From Zonotrichia leucophrys gambelii (Eukaryota; Chordata; Aves; Passeriformes; Passerellidae): a stretch of 64,000 nucleotides of DNA. The stretch's first letter is position 1, and each line of letters opens with the position of its first letter. Location: contig NC_088175.1 in NCBI RefSeq assembly GCF_028769735.1, positions 434,001 to 498,000 of the forward strand, read 5' to 3'. A program made the translations under genes and the position numbers. The notes below the pieces were generated by a model. The model saw only the letters and a list, made by a program, of their open reading frames with translations, had not been told where the DNA came from and made no database searches. This document shows positions 44,301-56,400 of the stretch, one piece after another.

Positions 44301-47300
44301 TGTGTGTTTAGTGCCCACACTTGCCTGAGAGGAGAGGAGAGGAGAGGAGAGGAGGGGTTGGTGCACAGTCAGTGCTCTGTGAGTGTCCCCGTGCAGTCCC
44401 GCCAGCAGAGCAGGGAGCAGGTTTGCACCAGGAGGAGCTCTCTGTGTGTGCCCACCCACAGATCTGCTGAGGAACAAGTGTGCTGTACATTCACACATTG
44501 ATTCACAGCCTGCTCACTCCTGATCTGGGCAAGTGCTGCCTTCTTATCTTAGATATTGTGGCTGAGCTCAGACAAACCCATGACCTAGAATATGAAAATA
44601 TGGTGAAGCCAAGGCTGCATCTTCAGCTGGCCTCATCCTACCCCAGCAATGTTCCAGTGAGGAAAGCTGGCATTTTTGTACAGCTGCTTCATTTGGTAAA
44701 GGAGCAGCCTAAACACTGGACCTGCATGTGGTTATGGTACATACCAGGAATTTGGCTGCTGGTACTTTGCATTTATACAAATAGGAAATTTGCAGGAATG
44801 ATCAAAGTGTGATAATTGCATAGAGGCAGAAGGATTCTGTATGTAGTTATAAAGCACTTTAATACTAATTTAATGGGATGATGTCTGAAGAATTTGAGGA
44901 AATATATTGTACTTCCTCTCAAGGGTCTTTGCTTAAATTTTAGAGTTATCCTCAATCTTTTCTCTGTTGTTGCACAAAAAGATTATTTAAATGAATGAAT
45001 ATTTAGTAAACACTACTCAGCCCAGCAGTGATTTGTATCAGCTGTTTGCAGAATTTGGCCTTTTAGGACTTATGTATGAGGAAAGTTGAAAGGCCTGAAC
45101 CAAGGCAGAATTTCAAGAACAGAAGTTGATAACTTTGTTATTTAATATATAATTAATTAATTAATGTGCCATTGCATTGTTTCTGAAGTAAGTGGATAAT
45201 GCCTTATTGACTAGTAAGGTAGGACTGCTGCAGCATCTGAAACTTTATACACTACAGTGAATAATCTTGCTCTTATCTTAGGATACTATAAGAGTGGCAG
45301 TGCTTAACTTTAAAAGCCTGATTTTTGGCTGAAGGAACTAAAAAATATAAAGAATACTTTTAGAATGATCTTACTAATCTGTAATATCAATTTAAATTTA
45401 AAATTCATTAAGATGGAAGCTTGGTTAAAATGCATATTACATATTTTTATGCACTTCAGTACTCAGTGAAGTCCAACAGGTAATGAGAGTCGATCCTTTT
45501 GAATGTGCATTTTTTTCTGGTTGTATTTTTATCCCCTTGGCCCAGAATTTACCTTTATACTGTTAAGAACTAGTGCAAATTTTAAGACTGAATAGGATTT
45601 AATAATGATGGTCATCTTGAATAAGGAGAGATGATTCAGATTTTAAAAAATGTAGAAACTTTTCTACTTACCATGTCACTTAAGACTCTCCTGATGTGTT
45701 TGTGGTCCAGATTTGTAGCTGCAACAAATAATGGAAGAAGCAGCAAGTGTGGAGAAGCATCCTTGTGCCATTACTTGCAATAAATCAATGTTACTCCTAA
45801 AGTATCATGTGAACTTCATGGTAGAAGTAATCAATCATTCCAAAATGTGTTGCTATTATTTGCACTAATATGTGTTATCAATGTGTTGACTCTAAAAAGA
45901 AACTTGTCTAAGCTTTTTTTTCTGTTCTCATTTTTTTTTACATAAAACCATTCCGTAATAGATATTCCCTGCAATATTTATACCTATGTAGAGATAAATA
46001 ATTTGAAGTTAGCTGTTATATGTTCCTTCCCTAATTTTCACATAAACAAAGTTCTGGCTTTTTCTTAAACTTTGTATGGAATTCCCATTTTTGAATCCTT
46101 TATTTTAGGGTTGTAAGTACATTTTTCCAGTACTTGATGCCATGAAAATGTGTAGAAGGTTTAAAAGTAAATTAAAGACTGGGGGGAGGGTTAAAGGTGT
46201 ATTGAAACAAGATAATTCCAATAAATTAAACACAGCCAGCAGACCGACTCCATTTGTTGTGTCTTCAGTGTTCATTCAGTCTGTATCTATAGTTTTATCA
46301 AAATATAAATGTATTCATTTAGTGGAGACTGTATGTTAAATGTACTGCAGTTACAGGTTGTGAAACTGTGTAGTATAGGTCAACTATAAATTCCTTATTT
46401 TTGTACAGCAGAACTTTAGAACTAGCACAATGTAGCATATTCTAGATGTTCAAAATTGCACAATAAAGGAACTTGGCAAACCAAATCTGAGATCTTGGCT
46501 TCTTATTCAGATTTAAGATTTCATAGATTATTTCTTTGCTAAATGTAAGATGGAAAAATGAACTTTGGCTGTAGATTTTGAGGAAATGGCAAGTTTTTGA
46601 GGTGTCTCTGGTGTGCAGTGTCATGTATTTAAAATTTAAGTTTTGAAGGAAACAGCTTAAAGCTTTGTGCTGCAGAGTTTGATGCTGGTTGAGGTCTAGG
46701 CAGTGTTTCCGCTATACCTTGCAAATAATTTACACAGCCTGGCTGCAAAACAGAGCTGATGGTTTTTGTAAACACACACAGCCCTGAAAAACCATTGCAT
46801 ACACAAAAAGTAATTCACAATTGTTTTTTAGGTTTTGTTTTGTTTTGACTAAAAAGGACTGGATACATGTTGGTTTTAAAAGCTTTCAATGTGCCTTCTC
46901 TCACAAATTATAAAATGGAAACTTGGTGTGTTCTTCTGGAATTTAGGGCAAAATCTGAATGCTTGAGTATTTTTTCCAAAGTGGTACTGATGAATTCCAA
47001 CTACTTTGAAACTGTGTAAATGCTTTATTAGCTGGAGAACAGTGTGCATGTACATACATGCATGTATAGATGTGCACATATGTATACATTGTTGTATGCA
47101 TGTTGCAGTATTCACTTGAAGATGAAAAGCACCAGGTCTTAATAATTCACATGTTTTGCAACTTCTGAGAGCTCATGTTTACAGAGAAATGAATGAGATG
47201 CATTCTAAAAAATGTTCTTTAAATTTCATAAAATGCCTGTTTAAGGAATGACTCTTCATACTTCTTCTGGTATGATCTTGAATGTCTTGAATTCAAATAA

Positions 47301-50300
47301 AACTGTGTGCTTTTGACTTGAGAAGAAAAGTGAAAAAAGCAAACACAAAAAAAAAGACCTAAAAAAACCTAAACCAACCTGGCTTAAGAGTAAAATTGAA
47401 GAATTATGTCTTGACAAATGTGGCTGTGGCTACAATACAGATTCTCTTCACCCAGAAGCTGGAGTGGATCAGCTTTAAGTTTCTGCCCTGAATTTAAATA
47501 TCTCCTGAGCTGAGGGTGAAACTGTTGATTAGATGTGATGTCCCTGGCTTTTAATTTATGTGTAATAGTCCTTAAAATTTGCATGTTGCTGTAATGCAGT
47601 GAGGTACAAGTATTGGTTTATACACATACAGCCATGGGAATTACTTCTGACATGTCTAACCTTTTATTTCTTGGAAATACTCTGTTTTCTGTGATGGCAA
47701 TAATATTTTATCTTGTGTTGCAGTGATAAAGCTGATGTTAATATCTGCCCCATGCCTTGGGAAGATATTGCATCCTCTGTCTAATGTATAGCAGGAAATC
47801 CATTAAAGATTTTTTCCCCCACTGTTACAGGGTAGCTGTGTATTTCTAAAACCAAGTCAGCATGTGAACAGCAGTAAATCTGTGTCAAATCTGTTACAGA
47901 TTTTTACTTATGGAACCAAAGTTAACAATTACCATGTTGAGTACGGTCTGTCGCTTGAATTTAATTTTTTAATTTTATTTTTAATGTTAAGCTGCCTTTT
48001 TTTTTTATAAAACTGAGTGTTTCAATCTTTTGAAGTTAAATTTGGACTGCACTTACAAAAAAAGTACTTCTGATTCCCAGAGATCATAAAGAAGCAGGGT
48101 GAAGGAGTGCCAGACTTAGTCCACGTGATGCGTACGTTAGCAACTGAGAGCATCCCAAACCTCCCACCGGGAGGGGAGTTGGCAAGCAAGTGAGTTCACA
48201 TCAGTGTAATGTGGGGTTGGATTTCAATCACTTGGGGACTGCAAGGCCACTCTTAAAAAAGTTGGGGGGCAGGGAGGGAGGAAGGGCACAGGACAAAAGG
48301 TGATGATCTGTTCTCCAGTTTTTATTACTCGGTTGTTCTGGATGAAAAGGACAAGCCTAAGAGTGGAGTTGACTGTGAATCATTGCAAAAATTAAATGTC
48401 AAACTGTAGTTTTTGGGAAGGAATGAGGGGTTTTTAAGGGTGGCCTGAGTGTCTGTTTTTTGTAATTTAACTGGGGTTTCTGGGGGGATGTTACATTTGA
48501 ACATGTGAAAATAATGCCCTGACTTTAATGACTTGGGTTGAAGTGTTCTACACTTCAACAAGAAGTGATATGCATAAAATGTTTTGCTTGGCAGCTTTCT
48601 TTTCTTGTCTGTAGCCATGTTGTAATTGCTTAAAAATTTGCTTTTGTTCCTCTCTGCTTGTGACAAATCTGAAAGCGAGATAGAAATCTATCAAAAAAGA
48701 AAAGTGGGAAGTTCAATTTTTAGTTTTATATAGCTGACTTTGTCCCTGAAGGGTTCAGTGGTGATGCTCTGTGGTTTCTCAAATATTCAGTCTTTAAGGA
48801 AGCAATGTGCTCAGCTTGTTTGCACCCCAAACCAAGAGCCTTTTGATTCAAAAGATTCTTCATGAGCCTGTGCTGTGTTAAAAAGGATTGGGCACATATG
48901 GTATAGAATATTTTTGACCTTTCAGAGTATGTTTTTTGTATTGTTACACAAAAACATCAGGACTTCAGGCACGTAATTGAATAAATTATAAATTTAAAAA
49001 TTGAATAAATTATGAAGGGATAAATTGATTAAATTATAAAGTGATAACTGTAAAGATGGCTTCTAGAAAACAATATTGTTCCTATAGGAGCTGTTTGACT
49101 AGGAGAAGAAGAGTTGGCAATTTAAAGTGTAATAGCATCAATTTAGGATGGGCTGCTGTACTGTTGAAGGATGAGTGAGTCAGTTACTCATGAAATGCAG
49201 CATACAAATTGATTTTTCTTCATCTCCTTTGGCTGGAAGTGGCATCATGGCTGTGAAGAAATGCTGAAGTGATGTGACTTCAGCAGGATTTTGTGTCTCA
49301 GTGATGCTAGCTTGAATAGGGACTTAGAGAAATATTGATTTAATTGGATGTTTATGTAACTTAAAGCAATTTGGAAGGAAAATAATGCTTTCCAAGAAAC
49401 CTGCCTGTATTTAGAATCAAAGATACCTATTTCTTGAAAGATGTGGGAAACTTTCCAATCCATATGTGTAATGTACCTTGTGTGTAATTGCTTGATTTTA
49501 TTGCTTTAAATCCAACCTCTTCTTTCATGCCCTATAACCATTCACTGTGATGTTTATACATGGTAGTTCCTGACTCTTCAGTGTTGCAGGATGATTACAA
49601 AGCTTGTCATCTGCTTTTTTTCTTCTCTTGCACTCCTTTGTGATTGCTCTGCATGCATTCATCAGCAGTTTAAAGGTTGCTCTTTGTATTTTGCTTTGCA
49701 CCACAATCTGCTACTTCATCTTACTGGGTTCTGCAGAAGGGGATCCAAAAGAAAGTTGCATTTAAAGTCCAATATGTAATTTCTGGTTTTTACTCCCCTC
49801 TTTCCTTCCTGTTCTCCCTTCAAAGTTTTTTCATTATATACTGAGAAAGGCATAGGCAGCTTCTTCCTTCAGCCTCACATTTGCTTGTTTTGTTTTTTGG
49901 GGTTTTTTTATTGCCTGTTTTCAAGGGGTTTTTTGACTCTCAGTTTTACACCCTGAGTTAAAAGGAATAAATAAAAATCATGTTGCTCATTTGCATGTTG
50001 ATGGCAAATGTATTCATATTTTATCAATTTATTTCTTATCAATTTTCTATCACTATTAGAAAAGTCAAGAATCCCAAAGATGAAAGTTAATTTCAAGCTA
50101 TCTTAAATATGCTAAGCAGGGGCCTTTTTAAAAGGAGGTAACTGTCAAAATGCTTGAATAAATTTTTTGATATTTTTTTAACCAGACAAAATTTATCTCA
50201 TTCTGAAGATACAGTACACAGACCTGCAAACTTGATTTTTTTGTTGTTGTTGCTTTTGTTTTTCTTGTTGTTGGTGTTTTTTTTTGATAAAAAAATTGCA

Positions 50301-53263
50301 GGAGAGTATTGGCCATGCCATTGTAGAAAAGTACTGTTCTAGATCTAATTTTTTCATGTTTGCACATGGAAAGTACATTTTAGGGCATAACACAAACAAA
50401 AATGTACCTCAAAATGTAATTTTTTTTGGTGTCCAGAAAATAACACAACAATGTTCCCCTATGGAAGTAATACATAATACATGCCATAATTCATGGGGCA
50501 CTACTGCAGTGGTTTTTGGGCACAAATGACCAGGACATTCAGTGTCCACTGAGGTTTCTGCTGCCCTTTTTCAAAGTGAAGAGCTGACTGTCAGCTTGTG
50601 CCCTTCTCCTGCTGAACTCCAAGGGATATTCAGCCTTATGTGTCTTGAGCCTAAAGGTTTTAAATGATTTTTTTTAAAAATCCTTTTTTTTTTTAAGATT
50701 TTAAAGTGCTAAATTGGAGTAAAAATGGTTCTGTGAATTTGGAATTTTCTAAAGTTTGCATTTAAATTAAAAATGGGAATTTGACTTGGGGAAAAAAAAA
50801 TAAAAATACAAAAAATTAAAATCTTGTGGGTTTTTTGTTTTCTTTGCTCTAGACGGAGTGTGATTGAAGCTGTGTATAACAGACTGAACCCCTACAGGAA
50901 TGATGATGCTGTAAGTATCTTCTCTCTTACATTCTCTTTCTCCCCACCCCAATGATTTGAGCTGTTTTGTAAAGAAAGATATTGCAAATTCCTGTTAAAG
51001 ACCCTTTCTCCCAAGAAAGGAATAACACTGTTGTGCTTTTTGGACTGTGTTTTGTAATTGTTTTCTGCTGCCTTCTGCTGATCATCATCTCAAAACTCCA
51101 GTAGGGTTGATTCATTTGTCCTCTGGAATTTCATTATTTCTGCCCTGCTTGGGTTTCCAAGTGTTGCCAAGTGGTGGAAAGAGTCATGGGGAGCCTTTTT
51201 CCCCCTTCTTTATAGGAGACTTTTTTTCCTAAATATCAAGGAAAAAAATGCTATATCTAAAGGTTAAATGGATGTGTTAAGAATATATTAGTTTACCAAA
51301 TGGACTGTGTAAACACTTTTATTCTTAAGCACAGAGCATCTTACAGCAAGCAAATACTTTGGGTTCTTACGTGTCAGTGCTGAGGGAGACATAAATCCAC
51401 CGTCAGGATGGAGGGAAGAAAAACCAAACAGTGAACATGAGCATGATTCCAGTGGCACTTTAATCACCAGAATCAACATTCTGTCCCTGGAAATGCAATA
51501 TCTCATGGAACAGTTAAACTGATCCTTTATCAGCAGAAAGTTCTTCCATGCTTGGATGTGACAGAAGTGAAATGCAGCCAGACATGAAGATTGTGCGTTG
51601 GCCTTACAACTGTGCACTCGTTTTATTTGGCAGCTCTCATTCTAATTTTAGCATTAAAATTCCTATATAGGGGCTGAAAGAGGATGCTTTACCTTCAAAA
51701 TACATTCTGTAGTATGTTGCTGTTGTACAAATGTACAGTACACAAACTTTGTGATCATGTTGGCAACTGGGATACAGAAATTTGCATATGGAATAGTTGG
51801 CAAGCAGCTCCTGCATTTTTACTCATGCTGCTTTTATTCTTCATTCTTGAAAGAACCATTTTGCTCTTTCATATAATTGCTCTCCTTTGCTACTTCTGGT
51901 CTTGAAGGGAAAGCTGGAGGTGGTACTTTTGCAAAGGGCAATTTCAGTTTGTGTTTTTTAACTACACCTCCGTGCCAACTGTTCCTCTCTGGTTTGCAAT
52001 GGATTCTGTGTGCAAGATTGAATGAAGGGTGCAGAACTACACTGCTAAGAAATTCTCATGTGTGGCATTGCTAGAGACTGAATTAGCCTCTCTCCTCTCC
52101 AAGGAGTCACTAAGGCAGTGCTTTTGGAGCAAAGTAATATTTCTACCTCCTGCAGCCTCAGTAATGATGGGGAGGTGTAGCTGTGGAAGCACCAGGATGA
52201 GCTGTTGTAAAATCCCATCCTGCCCCTTAATTGCTTATGGAAAAGGAACAGATGATGCTGGAACCACCAAAGGTGGTGCACAGGAGCAGTTTGCTCTGAT
52301 TCCTGTGCTGCTGATTCAGCTCTGTTACTTCAGCTGCAGAGCTGTGGCTCCACTTGCTCTTGGTTAACCTGTGAGCCCACCTGACAAGGTGGAGAAAGCT
52401 GAATACAGAGCAAGGGAAAAGGAAACAGGCCTGACACAAAGGCAAATGCTTTAAAAAACACTTGGTAAGATTAAATACTAATTAAACCAGGAATTGGTTA
52501 AACATTTGTCAGGCTTGTGGTCATTATACAAAATCTGCTGTTGCCTGTGGAACAGAATGGAATGAATTTTTGGGACACTCAGGAATTGGATAGATTGAAA
52601 TACCAAGTAGTGTGGCCATAGAATTATGATTGGGAGCACAGCATGTTTCTACTTTCAATATTTTTATTTTTGTTACATACATTTCTTTTTTTTCCCCTTG
52701 CAGTTTTATTACCATCCAAAATTACAATTTCCTTGAGTTGCCTAAACTACACTTCTGTAACCTTAAATTAAAAGTGTTAAAATAGCTCTGAGTTATAACA
52801 GGGTGTCAGTTGATGTCTGTATCCTCCCATGCAACGAGGGAGGGCTGAGAAGACAAAAGATGATAATGGTGATAACACATGACATGAGCACATCCTGCTC
52901 TTTTCTCACACCTGTGAGCTGAGAGAATCCATTTTGTATCACTTCTAGCTACTCAGGAAATAGCTGGAAAAGCTCTGGAAATGCTTTTGAGTAACATGCC
53001 CAGGATCTTATTTTCAGGATTGATGAAACAGTCATATTTTGAAATTTCTTGATTCTAATGTTTTTGTTAATTATGTGGGGTTTAGATACTTTTTAAAAGC
53101 TGTTTCTGAAAGGGGAGAGAAAAGAGACTCCTGAAATGATTTAAGTCTTTACCCTTTTCAGTCTGGATTATCCAGAAACGGCCGCAAGAATGGGCACTCC
53201 AGACTTTAAAGGGTTCCTTCTTTTTTCTTTAAGGATTCTGCCTCAACTGATGATATGTGGTAA
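40537..53263 (+). CDS. PPM1A: PPM1A, protein phosphatase Mg2+/Mn2+-dependent 1A (PP2C-alpha), full coding span
   Basis: Join of 40,537-41,370, 43,043-43,160, 48,081-48,189, 50,853-50,910 and 53,234-53,263: 1,149 nt, 382 residues plus stop, the same length as the human protein. It dephosphorylates Ser/Thr on targets such as SMADs, p38/JNK-pathway kinases and AMPK in cytosol and nucleus. Visible: MGAFLD N-terminus (Gly2 is a myristoylation site in this family); Arg33; Glu37/Asp38; VYDGHAG with metal ligands Asp60/Gly61; DRSGSTA; ACDGIWD with the Asp239 ligand; GSRDN with Asp282. The C-terminal helical extension (from about residue 297) ends STDDMW. All introns have GT-AG ends. PPM1B is excluded by the C-terminus and by [18 protein letters not shown] context residues typical of the A paralog. 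Confidence 0.98.
41371..43042 (+). other. PPM1A: PPM1A intron 2
   Basis: 1.67 kb, GT-AG, AT-rich, no recognised repeat or nested gene. Retention would stop translation at 41,413-41,415 before Asp282, so a protein from it should lack a complete active site. Confidence 0.8.
43043..43160 (+). CDS. PPM1A: PPM1A coding exon 3 (residues 279-318)
   Basis: Acceptor TTTTCCACCAG ends 43,042; the exon starts GGA AGT CGA GAC AAC (Gly-Ser-Arg-Asp282-Asn), closing the catalytic core, and ends after one base of a codon at GTAGAAG|GTGGAT. Residue 282 is the metal-binding aspartate of the final core motif. This exon is the branch point for the short isoform listed separately. Confidence 0.97.
43043..43183 (+). 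CDS. PPM1A: PPM1A alternative 3' coding exon (324-residue isoform)
   Basis: Reading through the exon 3 donor continues Gly-Gly-Ser-Phe-Lys-Lys-Lys and stops at TAA 43,181-43,183. With exon 2 this gives 324 residues, the same length as the known shorter human PP2C-alpha isoform. It keeps all catalytic residues and loses the C-terminal helical extension. Its 3' end would use a poly(A) signal in intron 3; candidates are AATAAA at 45,779-45,784, 46,220-46,225 and 46,462-46,467. Confidence 0.7.
   Translation, partial: GSRDNMSVILICFPNAPKVSPEAVKREAELDKYLESRVEGGSFKKK
44327..44355. repeat. (AGGAG)n pentanucleotide microsatellite
   Basis: About five units of GAGAG/AGGAG in PPM1A intron 3, short and probably length-polymorphic. 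Confidence 0.85.
46462..46467 (+). terminator. PPM1A: Candidate poly(A) signal for the short PPM1A isoform
   Basis: AATAAA in the context GCACAATAAAGGAAC within a 3'-UTR-like, AT-rich stretch (46,300-46,480). Similar hexamers at 45,779 and 46,220 are alternatives. The choice cannot be settled from sequence alone. Confidence 0.35.
48081..48189 (+). CDS. PPM1A: PPM1A coding exon 4 (residues 318-354)
   Basis: Acceptor CTGATTCCCAG ends 48,080; frame completes the split Glu codon, then [20 protein letters not shown] and [14 protein letters not shown], ending AAGCAA|GTGAGT (two bases of the Lys codon). 109 nt. It forms part of the alpha-helical C-terminal domain that is specific to the PPM1A/B group. 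Confidence 0.96.
48190..50852 (+). other. PPM1A: PPM1A intron 4
   Basis: 2.66 kb, GT-AG, AT-rich with T runs; no recognised repeat family or nested gene. Confidence 0.75.
50853..50910 (+). CDS. PPM1A: PPM1A coding exon 5 (residues 354-373)
   Basis: Acceptor TTTGCTCTAG ends 50,852; 58 nt encode the end of the Lys codon then [19 protein letters not shown], ending at GATGCT|GTAAGT, phase 0. Matches the conserved [14 protein letters not shown] segment of PPM1A. Confidence 0.96.
50911..53233 (+). other. PPM1A: PPM1A intron 5
   Basis: 2.32 kb, GT-AG. No recognised mobile element or gene. Confidence 0.75.
53234..53263 (+). CDS. PPM1A: PPM1A terminal coding exon 6 (residues 374-382 and stop)
   Basis: Acceptor TTTTTTCTTTAAG ends 53,233; nine codons DSASTDDMW then TAA at 53,261-53,263. 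The acidic DDMW ending is that of PPM1A and separates it from PPM1B. Confidence 0.95.
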   Translation, partial: DSASTDDMW

Positions 53264-56200
53264 AACTGCTCATCTAGCTGTGGAGTTCACCTTTCATCCT
53301 GCAAATGAAAGTGCAGCCCAACCTCAGTGACCCTTCTTAACATCCATCCTCAACCTTAATTAAAGAAGGGAATATGATGTGTTGGTGAGAGTGACTACAG
53401 CAGTACAACATCTAGCCCAGGAACTGATCTTTTTTTGTAAAACAGACTTCTGTAAACGTGATTTCAAACCATAAATTCATGTTGTAAATCAGACTCCAGC
53501 AATTTATGTTGTATGATTTTGTTTTTGTAAAGTGCAATTGTCTTTGTACAAATGCTCATATTTAATTATGAACCGCTTTAAATCACTATAAAGGTTAGAA
53601 GAAATGTTTTGGCTTGTGTGATGCAACAATATATATCCCTTTTAAAAATCATGTTGTGGTTTTGGATTGCAAGGAGCAGCAGCCTAGCCAGCTAGGTGCT
53701 CAAGAGGTGCACAAAACTGTTAAAGATAACTTTTTTGGTTTATATGAAAGCTGAACTCATGGGCAACCTACCAGAAATTAGTGTGTGAATTTCACTTGGC
53801 CATGGAAAAATAACTTAGGAGTAGTGCACATTCTTCAACAAACATACATCATTCTCTTGGATGCACTCCTGCTCTCACCTTGAGTCGAAGGGATTTGTGA
53901 TTTTCAGTTCAGTGGGAGTTAAATCATGCCCTGTTAACAGTATCCTGTTCATACATGTACCAATCTTGAATTAGAACACCTTGGTTCTTTGCACCTCTTT
54001 TTCATTAACCCTTACCTGAAACTACTAATCACTGAGCACGAAGACAACTTTCTACATAAAGTAGGAGTCTGCAGCATTTTTACAATCCTGATTGGCTGGG
54101 TCTGCTGCTGTTCCAAGAAAAATACTCTTGAATTCCATTTTATCAATAAAGCTTGATTTAACAAACAAGACATTTACCCATAAATGTGTAATTCCTTCTT
54201 TTCCTGCCTTTTAAAATGTCAGTGCCATTGTAAATGATATTTTACTTGTGGAAGAATATTTTTCTTAATTGGTAGCCCATTTTTAAAATGGGAAGGATTT
54301 TGATTCTTGCCCAAGACATAGCCATATGCTAGAGGATGATGTGGGATTAATCTGTTACCCTATTTTTTACAAATGTGGGTTTTTTCAGGCTTTTTGGTGT
54401 TGGTTTTTTTTTTTTTTTCTCCTCTCCCTACTGAAGATGTGCATTGGTTTGAATTTGCCTACTGTTTGATAAAAATACATTTGTCAAAGCCTGACAATCT
54501 TTAACATTTTATGGTGTGTGTTTTTAATTGACCCACTTACTTAGGATGAGAGACTAGTGGTTAAACAGTACTTGTGATTTGAGGTATAGCATGTTGACAA
54601 TATTTAACTGTTTGTTGTTTAAAATTCTAATTTAAAATTTTATAAGATAATAAACTAATTTGATTTAAGCTTAGCTTTCTCCCATTGAGCATACGAAAAT
54701 TAAGTTTTCAAGTCAGTCGTGTTTGCAAAACTGCTGTTTTGTGCACCTTGTATTGTCTTTTTGGTTGAGAATATTGTATTTAATATGTAGTTTACTCATT
54801 TAGTAGGCAGATTCCGCAAAAGGAAAATCAGTAAAACAAGTAGATTGTAACATTTACTGCAGTTAAACAGAATCAGAACTTGGTGTATAATTACTTTTTG
54901 ATAGGAAAATGTAGTACAATGCATTTTGCTATATTTGTCTTTCCCTAACTTTGACATATACATATTTGTATATATAGCCTTAAAACTAATGCAGAGTTAG
55001 GGAACACTGAACAGTGAAAAAGTAACTTATAGTGTCTTGGAACTAAGTATAGTATATACCAGCAAACTTTTCTTTTATCCCTCTTGTCTATGTGGGGTGC
55101 TTAAACGTAACTTCATTGTATTCAGTTTGTAATCTGTTCAAGCATGAATGAAGAAAACATAAGCACTATTTGTATTTATAAATTTATAGCAATTTTTGCT
55201 TAAAGAACCAGTTCCTTACCTACCTATGAATAAATGCTTAAAATGTCTAATTTTGTTGTAGAGTGCAAAACTATAAATGATGTTAAGTTATAGCTTCACA
55301 GGCACCTAATTAACGAGCATATTTAATAATACATGGTGTATTAGTGCGAAAAGCTCAACTTAATTTAGGACTAGGCAGATAAAGTTCTGTCCTTTTTTTT
55401 TTTTTCTTAGAGACTAAAGTTTAGTTTTGGAAACTGCAAAACCTTGAACTGGACTGTGGAACCTTTGAGTTTTAAACTTTAAAAATCGGAAGCAAAACTG
55501 TGGTGTGAAAAGCCATACTTCAAACCATAATCACTTAAACTGTCTCTGTGACAAAGGAGATTTTTTTGAAGCCTCTTGTGACGAGGTCTCCTGAAGGTTA
55601 GAAAGAAAATAATTGTGCTGTTGCTACAGGTGATGTGAGTAGGTTTGAGGGTGGTGGCAGAAAGGCTGTTCCAGGCCTTTCTCTCTCTCGCCTACGTTCA
55701 GCGTTTTGATGAGCTCAGAGCACTGAACTGTGATGTATGCATAAACACTGCCATTTTAGATACAGACTTTGACTACAGAATAAACCAGTTAAGTATATAA
55801 AGCATCCTAGAAAAGAGGCAAGCTGTACTTTTTTCACTGCTCTGAAAAGAAAAAAGGCACTTTTGCACCTTTGTGCATCTCCTTCTTGCACCAGAAACTT
55901 TTTTTTTTTAAATGCTAAAAACATTAGCACCTCAGGGGCAAGGCAGCAATTTTTATTTTGAAATATTGTGTGCTATTTATTTCCCTCTTGGAAAAAGATT
56001 CATGTGTGACAAAAATGAAAATTGTGTGATGTTAACAGATGTATTTTTAAATACATGTTCAAATAGGATGGTCCCGATTTGCTTGTTTTTAAAAGGAAAT
56101 GACATTTGTAAAGCTACTTTGCTTCGTATGCCATGCAACTTTGTTTTCCTTCTACATTTGACAGCTTCACTGGCTACAGTTTCTGTGAGTTTTGTTATAG

Positions 56201-56400
56201 TCAGATTAAACGTTTGGCTGATCGTTCTGGGAGAATACCTGTAACTGCTTTATAGACAACTGTTCCAAATAATTCTCACTAATTCAGCATTGAAAATATG
56301 TTCAAGACAGAAGCTTCTAAAACGTGCTTTATACCAATGTTGGATGAATTAAATGCAGTGACATTAAGTAGGATCCTAGATTTGCAAGGCTTTGTAAATC
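53264..56400 (+). other. PPM1A: PPM1A 3' UTR, proximal part
   Basis: Downstream of the stop the sequence is AT-rich, repeat-free and rich in TTTGTA/TGTAAA-type UTR motifs. AATAAA signals are at 54,145-54,150 (TATCAATAAAGC, followed by a T-rich tract), 55,229-55,234 (ATGAATAAATGC) and near 55,780. Human PPM1A messages carry long 3' UTRs, so several alternative ends are expected. Confidence 0.6.
54145..54150 (+). terminator. PPM1A: Proximal poly(A) signal of PPM1A
   Basis: AATAAA about 880 nt after the stop, followed within 60 nt by T-rich sequence (TTCCTTCTTTTCCTGCC). A plausible first cleavage site. Confidence 0.45.

Larger units (their letters stand above)
43161..48080 (+). other. PPM1A: PPM1A intron 3 / alternative 3' UTR
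   Basis: 4.9 kb. It serves as intron for the 382-residue form and as 3' UTR for the 324-residue form. AATAAA signals occur at 45,779, 46,220, 46,462 and 47,296. A pentamer tract (GAGAG-type) is at about 44,327-44,355. No nested coding gene was recognised. Confidence 0.6.

Noticed and set aside
44154..44498. 114-codon minus-strand frame in PPM1A intron 3
   Set aside because: It spans a GA microsatellite and shows no domain; no splice or promoter context.
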